Below are positions 18,152-26,728 of a stretch of DNA of 64,000 bases, in pieces (within the stretch, counting starts at the first letter, position 1; each line of letters starts with the position of its first letter). Source of the stretch: Comamonas koreensis (GTDB lineage Bacteria; Pseudomonadota; Gammaproteobacteria; Burkholderiales; Burkholderiaceae_C); NCBI RefSeq assembly GCF_014076495.1, contig NZ_CP043575.1, forward strand, positions 868,001 to 932,000, read 5' to 3'. The notes beneath the pieces are model-generated. The model ran no database searches. It had not been told where the DNA came from and saw nothing but the letters and a program-made list of their open reading frames with translations. The translations under genes and the position numbers were made by a program.

Positions 18152-19384
18152 ATGGATTTTTCCCTGTCCCCCCAACTGCTGGCACTGCGCGACAAGACCC
18201 GCGCGTTTATTGCCGAGCAGGTGATTCCGCTGGAAAACGATGCCCGGCAAAGCCGCCATGGCCCGGATGAGGCGCTGCGCCGCGAGCTGGTCGAGCGCGC
18301 CCGCGCGGCCGGCCTGCTTACGCCCCATGCCTCGCGCGAGTTGGGTGGGTTGGGGCTCACGCATGTCGAAAAGGCGGTGGTGTTTGAGGAGGCCGGCTAC
18401 TCCTGGCTGGGCCCGACGGCACTCAACATCCATGCGCCCGATGAAGGCAATATCCACCTGATGGAGGCGGTGGCCACCCCGGCCCAGCAGGCGCGCTGGC
18501 TGCGCCCGCAGGTAGCGGGCCAGCTGCGCTCCTGCTTTGCGATGACCGAGCCGGCGCCCGGTGCCGGATCCGACCCGGCCGCGCTCGCCACCGTGGCGGT
18601 GCGCGATGGCGATGACTACCTGATCAGCGGGCAGAAATGGTTCATCACCGGCGCCGAAGGGGCGGACTACGCCATCATCATGGCCCGCACCGAAGACGGC
18701 GGCGCCACGATGTTCCTGAGCGATATGGACCAGCCCGGAATCACGCTGGAGCGATCCATGGATGCGATGGATGCCTGCTTTACCGGCGGCCACGGCGTGC
18801 TGCGCTTTGACCAGCTGCGTGTGCCCGCCAGTGCCATCCTGGGCGAGGTCGGCAAGGGATTTCGCTATGCCCAGGTGCGCCTGGCGCCCGCGCGGCTGAC
18901 GCACTGCATGCGTTGGCTGGGCCAGGCCCGGCGCGCGCAGGATGTGGCGCTGGCCTATGCCCGCCGCCGCACCGCCTTTGGCAAGCCGCTGTCCTCGCAC
19001 GAGGGCGTGGGCTTTATGCTGGCCGACAACGACATGGACCTGCACACCGCGCGCCTGCACATCTGGCACACCGCCTGGCTGCTGGACCAGGGCGAGCAGG
19101 GCAGCTACGAGTCGAGCCGGGCCAAGGTCGTCTGCTCCGAGGCCGAATGGCGCGTGGTGGACCGCTGCGTACAGATTTTGGGCGGGCAGGGCGTGACCAT
19201 GGAAACCCCGGTGATGCGCATCTTCATGGACATGCGCGCCTTTCGCATCTACGACGGCCCCAGCGAGGTGCACCGCTTCAGCATGGCGCGCAAGCTGGTG
19301 CAGGCGGCCGAGAAGGATGCGCAGGCCGAGCGCGGTGTGCCGGCGATCATCCAGGCGGTGCCCGCAGCGCCGCGCCCGCTGTGA
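18152..19384 (+). CDS. Acyl-CoA dehydrogenase family protein (ACAD10/11-like)
   Basis: 410 residues from ATG 18152; the longer in-frame extension to 18032 lies before the conserved N-terminal helix MDFSLSPQLLALRDK and is rejected. N-terminal, middle (CFAMTEPAPGAGSDP) and C-terminal FAD domains are in order. The usual catalytic Glu region reads IYDGPSEVHR, so the position is Asp-Gly rather than Glu-Gly, as seen in ACAD10/11-type enzymes. Its stop overlaps the GTG of the next gene, encoding the kinase half that is fused to the dehydrogenase in eukaryotic ACAD10/11. Together they probably phosphorylate and degrade 4-hydroxyacyl-CoAs. Confidence 0.9.
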   Translation: MDFSLSPQLLALRDKTRAFIAEQVIPLENDARQSRHGPDEALRRELVERARAAGLLTPHASRELGGLGLTHVEKAVVFEEAGYSWLGPTALNIHAPDEGNIHLMEAVATPAQQARWLRPQVAGQLRSCFAMTEPAPGAGSDPAALATVAVRDGDDYLISGQKWFITGAEGADYAIIMARTEDGGATMFLSDMDQPGITLERSMDAMDACFTGGHGVLRFDQLRVPASAILGEVGKGFRYAQVRLAPARLTHCMRWLGQARRAQDVALAYARRRTAFGKPLSSHEGVGFMLADNDMDLHTARLHIWHTAWLLDQGEQGSYESSRAKVVCSEAEWRVVDRCVQILGGQGVTMETPVMRIFMDMRAFRIYDGPSEVHRFSMARKLVQAAEKDAQAERGVPAIIQAVPAAPRPL

Positions 19385-20415
19385 ACGCCGCCTCCAGCCC
19401 GCAGGCGCTGGCGCAGCGGCTGCAGCCTTATTTGCAGGACCTGGGTCTGTCGGGTGGCGAGGCGGTCACGGTGAGCGTGCTGGCGGGCGGCCAGTCCAAC
19501 CCCACCTACAAGCTGCAGCTGGGCGACCGGCAGATGGTGCTGCGCAAGCAACCCGCTGGCAGCCTGGTGGCCGGCGCGCATGCGATTGACCGTGAGCACC
19601 AGGTGATGCAGGCCCTGGCCGGCACGGCGGTGCCCGTGCCGCGCATGCTGGCCTATTGCGACGATGCCGAGCTGCTGGGCACGCCGTTCTACCTGATGGA
19701 TTTTTTGGACGGCCGGGTGCTGGTGGACCCGGCCTTGCCCGGCATGCAGCCGGCCGAGCGCGGCGCGCTGTATGCCGAGATGAACCGCGTGATCGCCGCG
19801 CTGCACCAGCTGGACCCGGCCGCGCTGGGCCTGGGCAGCTATGGCCGCGCCGGCGGCTATGTGGCGCGGCAAACCAAGCGCTGGAGCCAGCAGACCCAGC
19901 AGTTGCGGGTGCCCGTAGACCCTGCGATGCAGCAGCTGATGGACTGGCTGCCCCAGCATCTGCCCCAGGCCGAAGAGACCACCCTGGTGCATGGCGACTA
20001 CCGGCTGGACAACCTCGTTTGGCACCGCAGCGAGCCGCAGATCATTGGCGTGCTGGACTGGGAGCTGTCCACCTTGGGCGATCCGCTCGCCGACCTGGCC
20101 TACCACGGCATGGCCTGGCGTGTGCCGCCTGCGCTGTGGCGCGGCATGGGTGGTTGTGATCTGGCGGCCTTGGGCATCCCCGACGAGCGCGCCTACCTGG
20201 CAATGTATGCCGAGCGCGCGGGCCGCGACCCGGGCCCGTTGTGGGAGTACTACCTCGCCTTCAACCTGTTTCGCATGGCCGCCATCCTCTACGGTATTGC
20301 GCAGCGCGCTGCTGATGGCACCGCCGCTGCTGCCGATGCAGTGGCCACAGGCGCCAAGGCCGGCCCGCTGGCAGCGCTGGGCTGGCAATGCGCGCAGGCT
20401 TTTGAGCGCGGTTGA
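19381..20415 (+). CDS. Phosphotransferase family protein (ACAD10/11 kinase-like, APH fold)
   Basis: 344 residues starting at GTG 19381, which overlaps the dehydrogenase stop (GTGA). The APH/choline-kinase fold is clear: GGQSNPTYKL nucleotide loop, LRKQPAG with the ATP-binding Lys, catalytic HGDYRLDNLVWH (Brenner motif) and the metal-binding DWELSTLGDPLADLAYH. In ACAD10/11 the equivalent domain phosphorylates the 4-hydroxyl of hydroxyacyl-CoA so that the dehydrogenase domain can eliminate phosphate. The overlap and shared order support that role here rather than antibiotic resistance. Confidence 0.88.
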   Translation: MNAASSPQALAQRLQPYLQDLGLSGGEAVTVSVLAGGQSNPTYKLQLGDRQMVLRKQPAGSLVAGAHAIDREHQVMQALAGTAVPVPRMLAYCDDAELLGTPFYLMDFLDGRVLVDPALPGMQPAERGALYAEMNRVIAALHQLDPAALGLGSYGRAGGYVARQTKRWSQQTQQLRVPVDPAMQQLMDWLPQHLPQAEETTLVHGDYRLDNLVWHRSEPQIIGVLDWELSTLGDPLADLAYHGMAWRVPPALWRGMGGCDLAALGIPDERAYLAMYAERAGRDPGPLWEYYLAFNLFRMAAILYGIAQRAADGTAAAADAVATGAKAGPLAALGWQCAQAFERG

Positions 20416-20478
20416 TCAGCACGCAGAAAAACCGCCACCCGCTGCGGCAGCGGGGCTGGAGCAGTCCCAAAAAGTCGC

Positions 20479-20511
20479 AAAAAACCCAGGCTGCCGCTGG
20501 GCAGACTGGGT
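20479..20511 (-). terminator. Rho-independent terminator of the MFS gene
   Basis: Read on the minus strand: ACCCAG-T-CTGCC, short loop, GGCAG-C-CTGGGT followed by six T. It lies 16 nt after the MFS stop and 64 nt from the convergent kinase stop. Confidence 0.85.
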
Positions 20512-20526
20512 GCTGGGATTCAACGA

Positions 20527-22170
20527 TCAGGCATGGCCCTGGGCGGGGTGGTTCACCGACAGGAAATGCTGGACCACCGGGGGCTCGCTGCCTTGGTGGT
20601 ACTGCGCCACTTCGCTTTGCACATCGGCATCGCTATGGGTGACCCGCTTGTGCTGGCGCAGGTGCTCGGCCCAGGATTCCACCTGGAACCACTCCATGAA
20701 GTGGTCCTCGGAGGCGGTGTCCTGCACGATGCCCCAGGCATAGGCGCCATCGCGGCGGCGGGCGGCAGACAGGCGGGCGAGGGCCTTGAGGAAGGGCGCA
20801 TGGTTGTCCTTGGCCACGTGGTAGCGGATCTGGATCATCACCGGGCCCCGGTCCTTGTCGACGGCGTGGGCGGTCAGTGGCTCGGGCCAGTGGTTGGATG
20901 GGACCAGGTCGGCCTCGCCTTCGGGCAGCTTGATGCGGTGGGCGATCAGGCCCATCACGACCAGGCCGGCAGCGCCCACCAGCAAGGTGCTGGGTACACC
21001 CAGCGCCTTGGCGGTAAAGCCCCAGCTCAGGCTGCCGAAGGTCATCGCGCCGTTGAACACGGTGAGGTAGACGGCCAGCGCACGGCCCCGCACCCAGTTG
21101 GGCAAGATGGCCTGGGCGACACCGTTGAGCGTGGTGAGCGCGGTGATCCAGGACTGGCCCAGCAGCAGCAGTGCTAGCACGGCAGCCCATTGGGGCGGCG
21201 ACATCGCCAGGAAGGCCATCACGGCAGCCGACACCAGGGCCGACATCAGCAGCAGGCCATCGGAAGACAGGCGGGCACGCAGCTTGGGCAGCAGGAAGGC
21301 ACCGCCAATGGCGCCGACACCAACGGCGCCCAGCAGCACACCGTAAAAGCCTGCCCCACCGCCCAGCAGCTGGCGGGCCACCAGGGGCAGCAGCGCCCAG
21401 ACCGAGCTGGCCAGTGCAAAGAACAGGAAGGCACGCAGCAGCACCACATGCAGCTCGCGGCTGGAGCGGGCATAGCGCAGGCCGGCACGGAAGGCGCCGG
21501 CAAAGCGCTCGCTCAGGTCGTCCTGCTCGGCCTTGGGGCGCGGCCACCACAACAGCGCAGCAATCACAAAGGCGTAGCTGATCACATCCACCCCATAGGT
21601 GACCGAGGCACCCAGGCCCGCCAGCACCACACCACCCAAAGCCGGGCCAATGGCGCGGGCAATATTGATGCCCAGCGAGTTGAGCGCGACGGCCGACTTG
21701 AGATCCCGCTTGGCGACCAGCTCGGGCACTATGGCCTGCCAGGTCGGGCCCATCAGTGCGGCGCCAATGCCACCCAGAAAGGTCAGTGCCACGAGCGAGC
21801 CCACCGTCTGCATGCCCATCGCCGACAGGGTCATCAAGGTAATGCTGACGCAGGCGAGCAGCACCTGGATGGCGATCAGAAACTTGCGGCGGTCCAGGAT
21901 GTCGGACAGCACGCCCGCCGGTATCGCCAGCAAAAAGGCCGGGGCCGAGGCTGCCGCCTGCACCAGGGCGACTGCGGTGGGCGAGGACGAGAGGTCGGTC
22001 ATCAGCCAGGCGCTGGCCACATCGCGCACAAAGCTGCCGGTGTTGCCGACGACGGTGGCGATCCACAGCACGGCAAACAGTTTTTGCTGCAAGGGGGCAA
22101 AGCTGCCGCCGGCGGGCTGGGCCGGGGCCGCGGGCGGCGCCGGGGGATGGTCGGGATGGGGGTGGTTCAT
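20527..22170 (-). CDS. MFS transporter with C-terminal monooxygenase-like (ABM) domain
   Basis: 547 residues. The first 430 or so form a 12-helix MFS permease of the EntS/MFS_3 group (SFVRDVASAWLMTDLSSSP, then RRKFLIAIQ, then GPTWQAIVPELV). After the last helix, residues about 445-535 form a soluble ferredoxin-like domain (VMIQIRYHVAKDNHAPFLKAL, then EDHFMEWFQVESWAEHLRQH) like antibiotic biosynthesis monooxygenase proteins. The fused layout recurs in this MFS subgroup. It is an inner-membrane exporter of unknown small molecules. A Pro/Ala-rich stretch precedes helix 1. Single gene with its own terminator. Confidence 0.87.
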   Translation of the reverse strand: MNHPHPDHPPAPPAAPAQPAGGSFAPLQQKLFAVLWIATVVGNTGSFVRDVASAWLMTDLSSSPTAVALVQAAASAPAFLLAIPAGVLSDILDRRKFLIAIQVLLACVSITLMTLSAMGMQTVGSLVALTFLGGIGAALMGPTWQAIVPELVAKRDLKSAVALNSLGINIARAIGPALGGVVLAGLGASVTYGVDVISYAFVIAALLWWPRPKAEQDDLSERFAGAFRAGLRYARSSRELHVVLLRAFLFFALASSVWALLPLVARQLLGGGAGFYGVLLGAVGVGAIGGAFLLPKLRARLSSDGLLLMSALVSAAVMAFLAMSPPQWAAVLALLLLGQSWITALTTLNGVAQAILPNWVRGRALAVYLTVFNGAMTFGSLSWGFTAKALGVPSTLLVGAAGLVVMGLIAHRIKLPEGEADLVPSNHWPEPLTAHAVDKDRGPVMIQIRYHVAKDNHAPFLKALARLSAARRRDGAYAWGIVQDTASEDHFMEWFQVESWAEHLRQHKRVTHSDADVQSEVAQYHQGSEPPVVQHFLSVNHPAQGHA

Positions 22171-22215
22171 GGCAGGTCTCGGATCAGCAGAATTTGAAAA
22201 GGGGGGCAGGCTCGC

Positions 22216-24114
22216 TCAGGACATCCAGCAGGAGCAGCCCAGTGCACCAAAGAAGCCTTGCATGTCGGAGGCCGGTACTTGGGACACCCAGGCATTGGCA
22301 TGCTGGTGACCGTGCATGCCGCATTGGCTGCCGCAGCCGCAGCCAGCAGCCAGGCTGCGGTAGCGCGCGGGGTTCAGCGAGTTTTTGCCAGCGCCTTCGG
22401 GCTCGCCCCAGGCGCCATAGCCACCAAAGCGGCGCACGGGCGACCAGTCGGGCATCGCAGGGGGCAGGGGGTTGTCGTCATGGCGGGCAAAGCTGCCTGC
22501 GCCATACACCACCCGGCCACCTACGACGGTCAGGTCGGAGGTGAGGAAGGAGATCTCATCCTCAGGCACCTGGAAATAGTCCTTGCTCGGCACGATCAGG
22601 TCGGCAAACTGGCCCACCTGGATGCGGCCACGCGCACCTTCCTCGTTGGAGAACCAGGCCACGTTCTCGGTCCACATGCGCAGGGCGGTTTCGCGGTCCA
22701 GCAGGTTGCGCTCGGGGTACATCTGCATGCCGCCGACGGTCTTACCGGTCACCATCCAGGACAGCGACACCCATGGGTTGTACGAGGCCACGCGGGTGGC
22801 ATCGGTGCCCGCAGAGACCTTGACGCCTTTTTCCAGGATTTTCTTGACCGGCGGCGTGGCTTCCATCGCCTTGTGGCCATAGCGCTCGGCAAAGTACTCG
22901 CCCTGGTAGGCCATGCGGTGCTGCACGGCAATGCCGCCGCCCAGCGCAGCGATGCGGTCGATCGAGCGGTCGGAGATGGTTTCGGCGTGGTCAAAGAACC
23001 AGTTCAGGCCGTCGATGGGTGTTTCCTGGTGCACCTTTTCGAACACATCGAGCGCGCGGCTGATGGTCTCGTCATAGGTGGCATGCAGGCGCCAGGGCCA
23101 TTGGTTCTGGACCAGCACGCGCACCACATCTTCCAGCTCGGTCTCCATCTGCGGCGGCATGTCGGGGCGGGGCTGGCGAAAGTCTTCAAAGTCAGCGGCC
23201 GAGTACACCAGCATTTCGCCCGCGCCGTTGTGGCGGAAGTAGTCGTTGCCCTGCTTGTACTTGACCGACTGCGTCCACTGCAGAAAGTCGTCCTTCTCTT
23301 CCTTGGGCTTTTGCGTGAACAGGTTGTAGGCCAGGCGCACGGTGATCTGGCCTTGCTGGTTCAGTTCTTCGATGACCTGGTAGTCATCGGGGTAGTTCTG
23401 CGATCCACCACCGGCGTCGATGACACCGGTCACGCCCAGGCGGTTGAGCTCGCGCATGAAGTGGCGCGTGGAGTTGACCTGGTACTCGAAGGGCAGCTTG
23501 GGGCCCTTGGCCAGGGTGGAATAGAGGACGGTGGCATTGGGCTTGGCCAGCAGCAGGCCCTGCGGGTTGCCCTGGCTGTCGCGCACAATCTCGCCGCCCG
23601 GTGGCTGGGGCGTGTCGCGGTGGTAGCCCACGGCGCGCAGCGCAGCGGCGTTGAGCAGGGCGCGGTCATACAGGTGCAGCAGGAACACGGGCGTGTCCGG
23701 CGCAATCGCATTGATCTCGGCCAGGGTCGGCAGGCGCTTTTCGACAAACTGGTGCTCGCTAAAGCCGCCCACCACGCGCACCCATTGCGGCGCCGGCGTG
23801 ATCGCCACCTGCTGGCGCAGCATCTCCAGCGCATCGGCGAGCGACCGCACCCCATCCCAGCGCAGCTCCATGTTGAAGTTCAGACCGCCGCGAATCACAT
23901 GGGTGTGGTTGTCGAACAGGCCGGGCAGCGCGCTGCGGCCTTGCAGGTCGATCTTGCGGGTGCCGCTGGCAGCCAGCGCCAGCACCTCTGCATCACTGCC
24001 CACCGCGACAAACTTGCCATCGCGGATGGCCACAGCGCTGGCCGTGGGCTGGGCCTTGTTCAAGGTGGTAAAGCGGCCGTTGTGAAAAATGGTGTCGGGG
24101 CTGGAGGTGGTCAT
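22216..24114 (-). CDS. Amidohydrolase (YtcJ-like) with Cys/His-rich C-terminal tail
   Basis: 632 residues. The TIM-barrel amidohydrolase 3 core is recognisable from FHNGRFTTLNKAQP at the N-terminus, the metal motif FDNHTHVIRGG near residue 70, HATYDETISRAL, FFDHAETIS and GTDATRVASYNPW. The usual C-terminal beta sandwich (GQFADLIVPSKDYF) is followed by an unusual tail of about 55 residues with CGCGSQCGMHGHQH and a terminal CSCW: six Cys and several His that look like a metal or cluster site. It is third in a pirin/YcaC/amidohydrolase operon. The substrate is unknown; family members hydrolyse amides or lactams. Confidence 0.85.
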   Translation of the reverse strand: MTTSSPDTIFHNGRFTTLNKAQPTASAVAIRDGKFVAVGSDAEVLALAASGTRKIDLQGRSALPGLFDNHTHVIRGGLNFNMELRWDGVRSLADALEMLRQQVAITPAPQWVRVVGGFSEHQFVEKRLPTLAEINAIAPDTPVFLLHLYDRALLNAAALRAVGYHRDTPQPPGGEIVRDSQGNPQGLLLAKPNATVLYSTLAKGPKLPFEYQVNSTRHFMRELNRLGVTGVIDAGGGSQNYPDDYQVIEELNQQGQITVRLAYNLFTQKPKEEKDDFLQWTQSVKYKQGNDYFRHNGAGEMLVYSAADFEDFRQPRPDMPPQMETELEDVVRVLVQNQWPWRLHATYDETISRALDVFEKVHQETPIDGLNWFFDHAETISDRSIDRIAALGGGIAVQHRMAYQGEYFAERYGHKAMEATPPVKKILEKGVKVSAGTDATRVASYNPWVSLSWMVTGKTVGGMQMYPERNLLDRETALRMWTENVAWFSNEEGARGRIQVGQFADLIVPSKDYFQVPEDEISFLTSDLTVVGGRVVYGAGSFARHDDNPLPPAMPDWSPVRRFGGYGAWGEPEGAGKNSLNPARYRSLAAGCGCGSQCGMHGHQHANAWVSQVPASDMQGFFGALGCSCWMS

Positions 24115-24188
24115 GGCAGTGGCGTGCGGGGTGGGTGGTGCGGGGAGGCCAGCGGGGGTGGGGGGCTACCCCACCACAAACAAGGCAA

Positions 24189-24884
24189 TTAAACAGCGGG
24201 CTTGGGGCCGATGGTGTTGCCGTGCTGCGCACGCTCTGGGGATTTGTGCACCATCGTGTACGCATAGTCCACGCCCATGCCATAGGCACCGGAGTGTTCG
24301 CGCACGATGTCCATCACCGCGTCATAGGTCTCGCGCTTGGCCCAGTCACGTTGCCATTCCAGCAGCACCTGCTGCCAGGTGACGGGCACCACACCAGCCT
24401 GCACCATGCGCTGCATCGCCTGGTTGTGCGCTTCGAGCGAGGTGCCGCCCGAGGCATCAGCCACCATGTAGATCTCGTAGCCGGCGTCATGCATGGCGCT
24501 AAGTGCAAAGGTGGTGTTGCAGACCTCGGTCCACAGGCCCGAGACGATGATCTTCTTGTGGCCCTTGGCAACGTTGGCGGCCAGCGCATCACGCACATTC
24601 TGGTCGTCCCAGGAGTTCATCGACGTGCGCTCCAGGATGGGGTTGCTGGGGAATACGTTCAGCAGCTCTGGGTAGGTGTGGCCCGAGAAGCTGTGGGTCT
24701 CGACCGTCGTGATCGTCGTCGGCACGCCAAACACCTGGGCCGCCTTGGCCAGGCCCACCACGTTGTTCTTCAGCGTCTGGCGGTCGATGGACTGCACGCC
24801 AAAGGCCATCTGGGGCTGCTGGTCGATGAAGATCATCTGGCTGTTGGCGGGGGTCAGGACTTCGAGGAAAGATTTGTTGGTCAT
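24189..24884 (-). CDS. Isochorismatase-family cysteine hydrolase (YcaC-like)
   Basis: 231 residues. The catalytic triad of the cysteine-hydrolase family is present: Asp21 in IFIDQQPQM, a Lys in the following region and Cys122 in SGLWTEVCNTTF. The overall sequence (LERTSMNSWDD, then DASGGTSLEAHNQAM) matches the YcaC subfamily, octameric hydrolases of unknown physiological substrate. It is between the pirin gene (63 nt upstream) and the amidohydrolase gene (74 nt downstream), all on the minus strand, so they probably act on one compound. Confidence 0.9.
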   Translation of the reverse strand: MTNKSFLEVLTPANSQMIFIDQQPQMAFGVQSIDRQTLKNNVVGLAKAAQVFGVPTTITTVETHSFSGHTYPELLNVFPSNPILERTSMNSWDDQNVRDALAANVAKGHKKIIVSGLWTEVCNTTFALSAMHDAGYEIYMVADASGGTSLEAHNQAMQRMVQAGVVPVTWQQVLLEWQRDWAKRETYDAVMDIVREHSGAYGMGVDYAYTMVHKSPERAQHGNTIGPKPAV

Positions 24885-24947
24885 GGTGCGTGCTCTTGAA
24901 AGGTTAAAAAACGGGAAGGAAGCTGTCTACAAAGGATCTACAGGTGC

Positions 24948-25658
24948 TCAGTTCAGGGCCGGTGCATCCACCAGCACGATTTCGGTGTCTTCCGTGGCGG
25001 TGATGCGGATCGTGGTCTCGCCATGGATGGCAGCACCATCGCGGCTGGACAGCGCCACACCATTGACCGAGGCACTGCCCTTGGCAAGGACGAGGTAGCC
25101 ATAGCGGTCGGCATGGTCAAAACCGTAGTCCAGGCTTTCACCGGCCTTGATCGTGGCACCCAGCACCCGGGCATTGGCACGGATGGGCAGCGCGTCGCCA
25201 TCACCGTCCATGCCGCTGGCCAAGGTCACGAACTTGCCGCTGCGGTCGCCCTTGGGGAAGGGCTTGGCGCCCCAGCTGGGCTTGTCGCCTTGGCGGTCGG
25301 GCAGGATCCAGATCTGGAAGATGCGGGTCGTCGTGGACTCGAGGTTGTATTCCGAGTGGCGCACGCCGCTGCCGGCGCTCATCACCTGCACATCACCGGC
25401 TTCGGTGCGGCCTCGGTTGCCCAGGCTGTCTTCATGGGTGATCGCACCTTCTCGGACATAGGTGATGATTTCCATGTCGGCATGGCCGTGCGGTGGGAAG
25501 CCGGTTTGCGGCGCGATGGTGTCATCGTTCCAGACCCGCAGAGCGCCCCAGTTCACGCGCTGGGCGTCACGGTAGTCGGCAAAAGAGAAGTGGTGCTTGG
25601 CATCGAGCCAACCGTGGTTGGCACCGCCCAGGCTGTCAAAGCTGCGTCGTTCAATCAT
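24948..25658 (-). CDS. Pirin family protein (YhhW/quercetinase-like)
   Basis: 236 residues, bicupin. The iron site is visible in the N-terminal cupin: FPPHGHADMEIITYV (two His and a Glu) and GVRHSEYN (third His). YhhW-type pirins have quercetin 2,3-dioxygenase activity in vitro but an uncertain natural role, often in redox or aromatic stress responses. It is the promoter-proximal gene of a three-gene operon divergent from a LysR regulator across 122 bp of AT-rich sequence. Confidence 0.9.
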   Translation of the reverse strand: MIERRSFDSLGGANHGWLDAKHHFSFADYRDAQRVNWGALRVWNDDTIAPQTGFPPHGHADMEIITYVREGAITHEDSLGNRGRTEAGDVQVMSAGSGVRHSEYNLESTTTRIFQIWILPDRQGDKPSWGAKPFPKGDRSGKFVTLASGMDGDGDALPIRANARVLGATIKAGESLDYGFDHADRYGYLVLAKGSASVNGVALSSRDGAAIHGETTIRITATEDTEIVLVDAPALN

Positions 25659-25780
25659 GTCTTTCTCCAGGTGTTTTGTCGTCGATGAAGAAAGTGTAGG
25701 TCGCCTTGAATATGATTAAAATAGAAAATATAGAAAAGCATTCATTCCATATTTGATGTGATTGAGAAAGCGATGAAGCC

Positions 25781-26728
25781 ATGAGCAAGCTGCCTGACCT
25801 GGAGGCCTGGGCCATTTTTGCCAAGGTCGCCGAGACCGGATCGTTCGCGCGCACCGCTGCCGAGCTGGCGCTGTCGCAGGCAACGGTATCGAAGGCCATC
25901 ACGCGGCTGGAGGGCCGCATGAAGACCAGCCTGTTCCACCGCACCTCACGCCGCATGGCGCTGACCGATGCCGGCAGCAGCGCGCTGGAGCGGGCCACGC
26001 GCATCCTGCAGGAGGGCGAGGCGGTGGAGGCCGACATCACCGACCGCTCCACCAGCCTGCGCGGCCAGATCCGCATTGCCGCGCCGATGTCCTTTGGCAT
26101 TGCGCGGCTGTCGCCGATCCTGCCCAAGTTCATGGAGATGCACCCGGATGTGGAGCTGAACCTGCACTTTGCTGACGAGCAGGTGGACCTGATCCGCGAC
26201 CGCTTTGACCTGGCGCTGCGCATTGCCAACCTGAGCGATTCGAGCCTGATTGCGCGCACCCTGTGCAAGGTGCGCATCTTGCTGGTCGGCTCTCCTGCTT
26301 ATTTCGAGCGCTATGGCCACCCGGTGCACCCGCGCGATCTGGCCCAGCACAAGGGCCTGCAGTACAGCCTGGCGCGCTATGGCACCAGCTGGCGCTTTCG
26401 CCATGCGCGCCATGGCGAGTACACGCAGGTGATGCCGATACAGATGCAGGTCAACAATGCCGAGGCGCTGCAGCCCGCACTGCTGGCCGGCATGGGGCTG
26501 GCGCTGCAGCCGTCATTTCTGGTGTGGCAGGAGCTGCGCGATGGCAGCCTGCAGACCGCCATGCCGGGCTGGGAGGCCGATGTGCTGTCGCTGAACATCG
26601 TCACCCCGCCGGGCCGTACGCGGCCAGCGCGCGTGCAGGCCTTTATGGACTATGCGGCCCAGCAGTTCATGAACGAGCCCTGGGCGGAGCTGCCGCCGCA
26701 GCTGGCCGAGAACCCGCTGGCGGTTTAG
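25781..26728 (+). CDS. LysR family transcriptional regulator
   Basis: 315 residues. The winged helix-turn-helix is at about 5-65 (FAKVAETGSFARTAAELAL, then SQATVSKAITRLE), followed by a LysR substrate domain starting near GQIRIAAPMSFG. It belongs to the CrgA/AaeR-like subgroup by its RTSRRMALTDAG linker. It is divergent from the pirin/YcaC/amidohydrolase operon and most likely controls it, with the aromatic or amide substrate as coinducer (inference). Its stop overlaps the stop of the convergent EamA gene by 4 nt. Confidence 0.92.
   Translation: MSKLPDLEAWAIFAKVAETGSFARTAAELALSQATVSKAITRLEGRMKTSLFHRTSRRMALTDAGSSALERATRILQEGEAVEADITDRSTSLRGQIRIAAPMSFGIARLSPILPKFMEMHPDVELNLHFADEQVDLIRDRFDLALRIANLSDSSLIARTLCKVRILLVGSPAYFERYGHPVHPRDLAQHKGLQYSLARYGTSWRFRHARHGEYTQVMPIQMQVNNAEALQPALLAGMGLALQPSFLVWQELRDGSLQTAMPGWEADVLSLNIVTPPGRTRPARVQAFMDYAAQQFMNEPWAELPPQLAENPLAV

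Noticed and set aside
16768..18270. Plus-strand open frame of 500 codons
   Set aside because: Antisense to the membrane protein and phosphatase genes, whose motifs and starts are clear.
19381..20415. Aminoglycoside resistance kinase
   Set aside because: The fold is shared, but the overlap with an acyl-CoA dehydrogenase and the ACAD10/11-like motifs favour fatty-acid metabolism.
22258..24192. Plus-strand open frame of 644 codons
   Set aside because: Antisense of the amidohydrolase, which has recognisable metal motifs.
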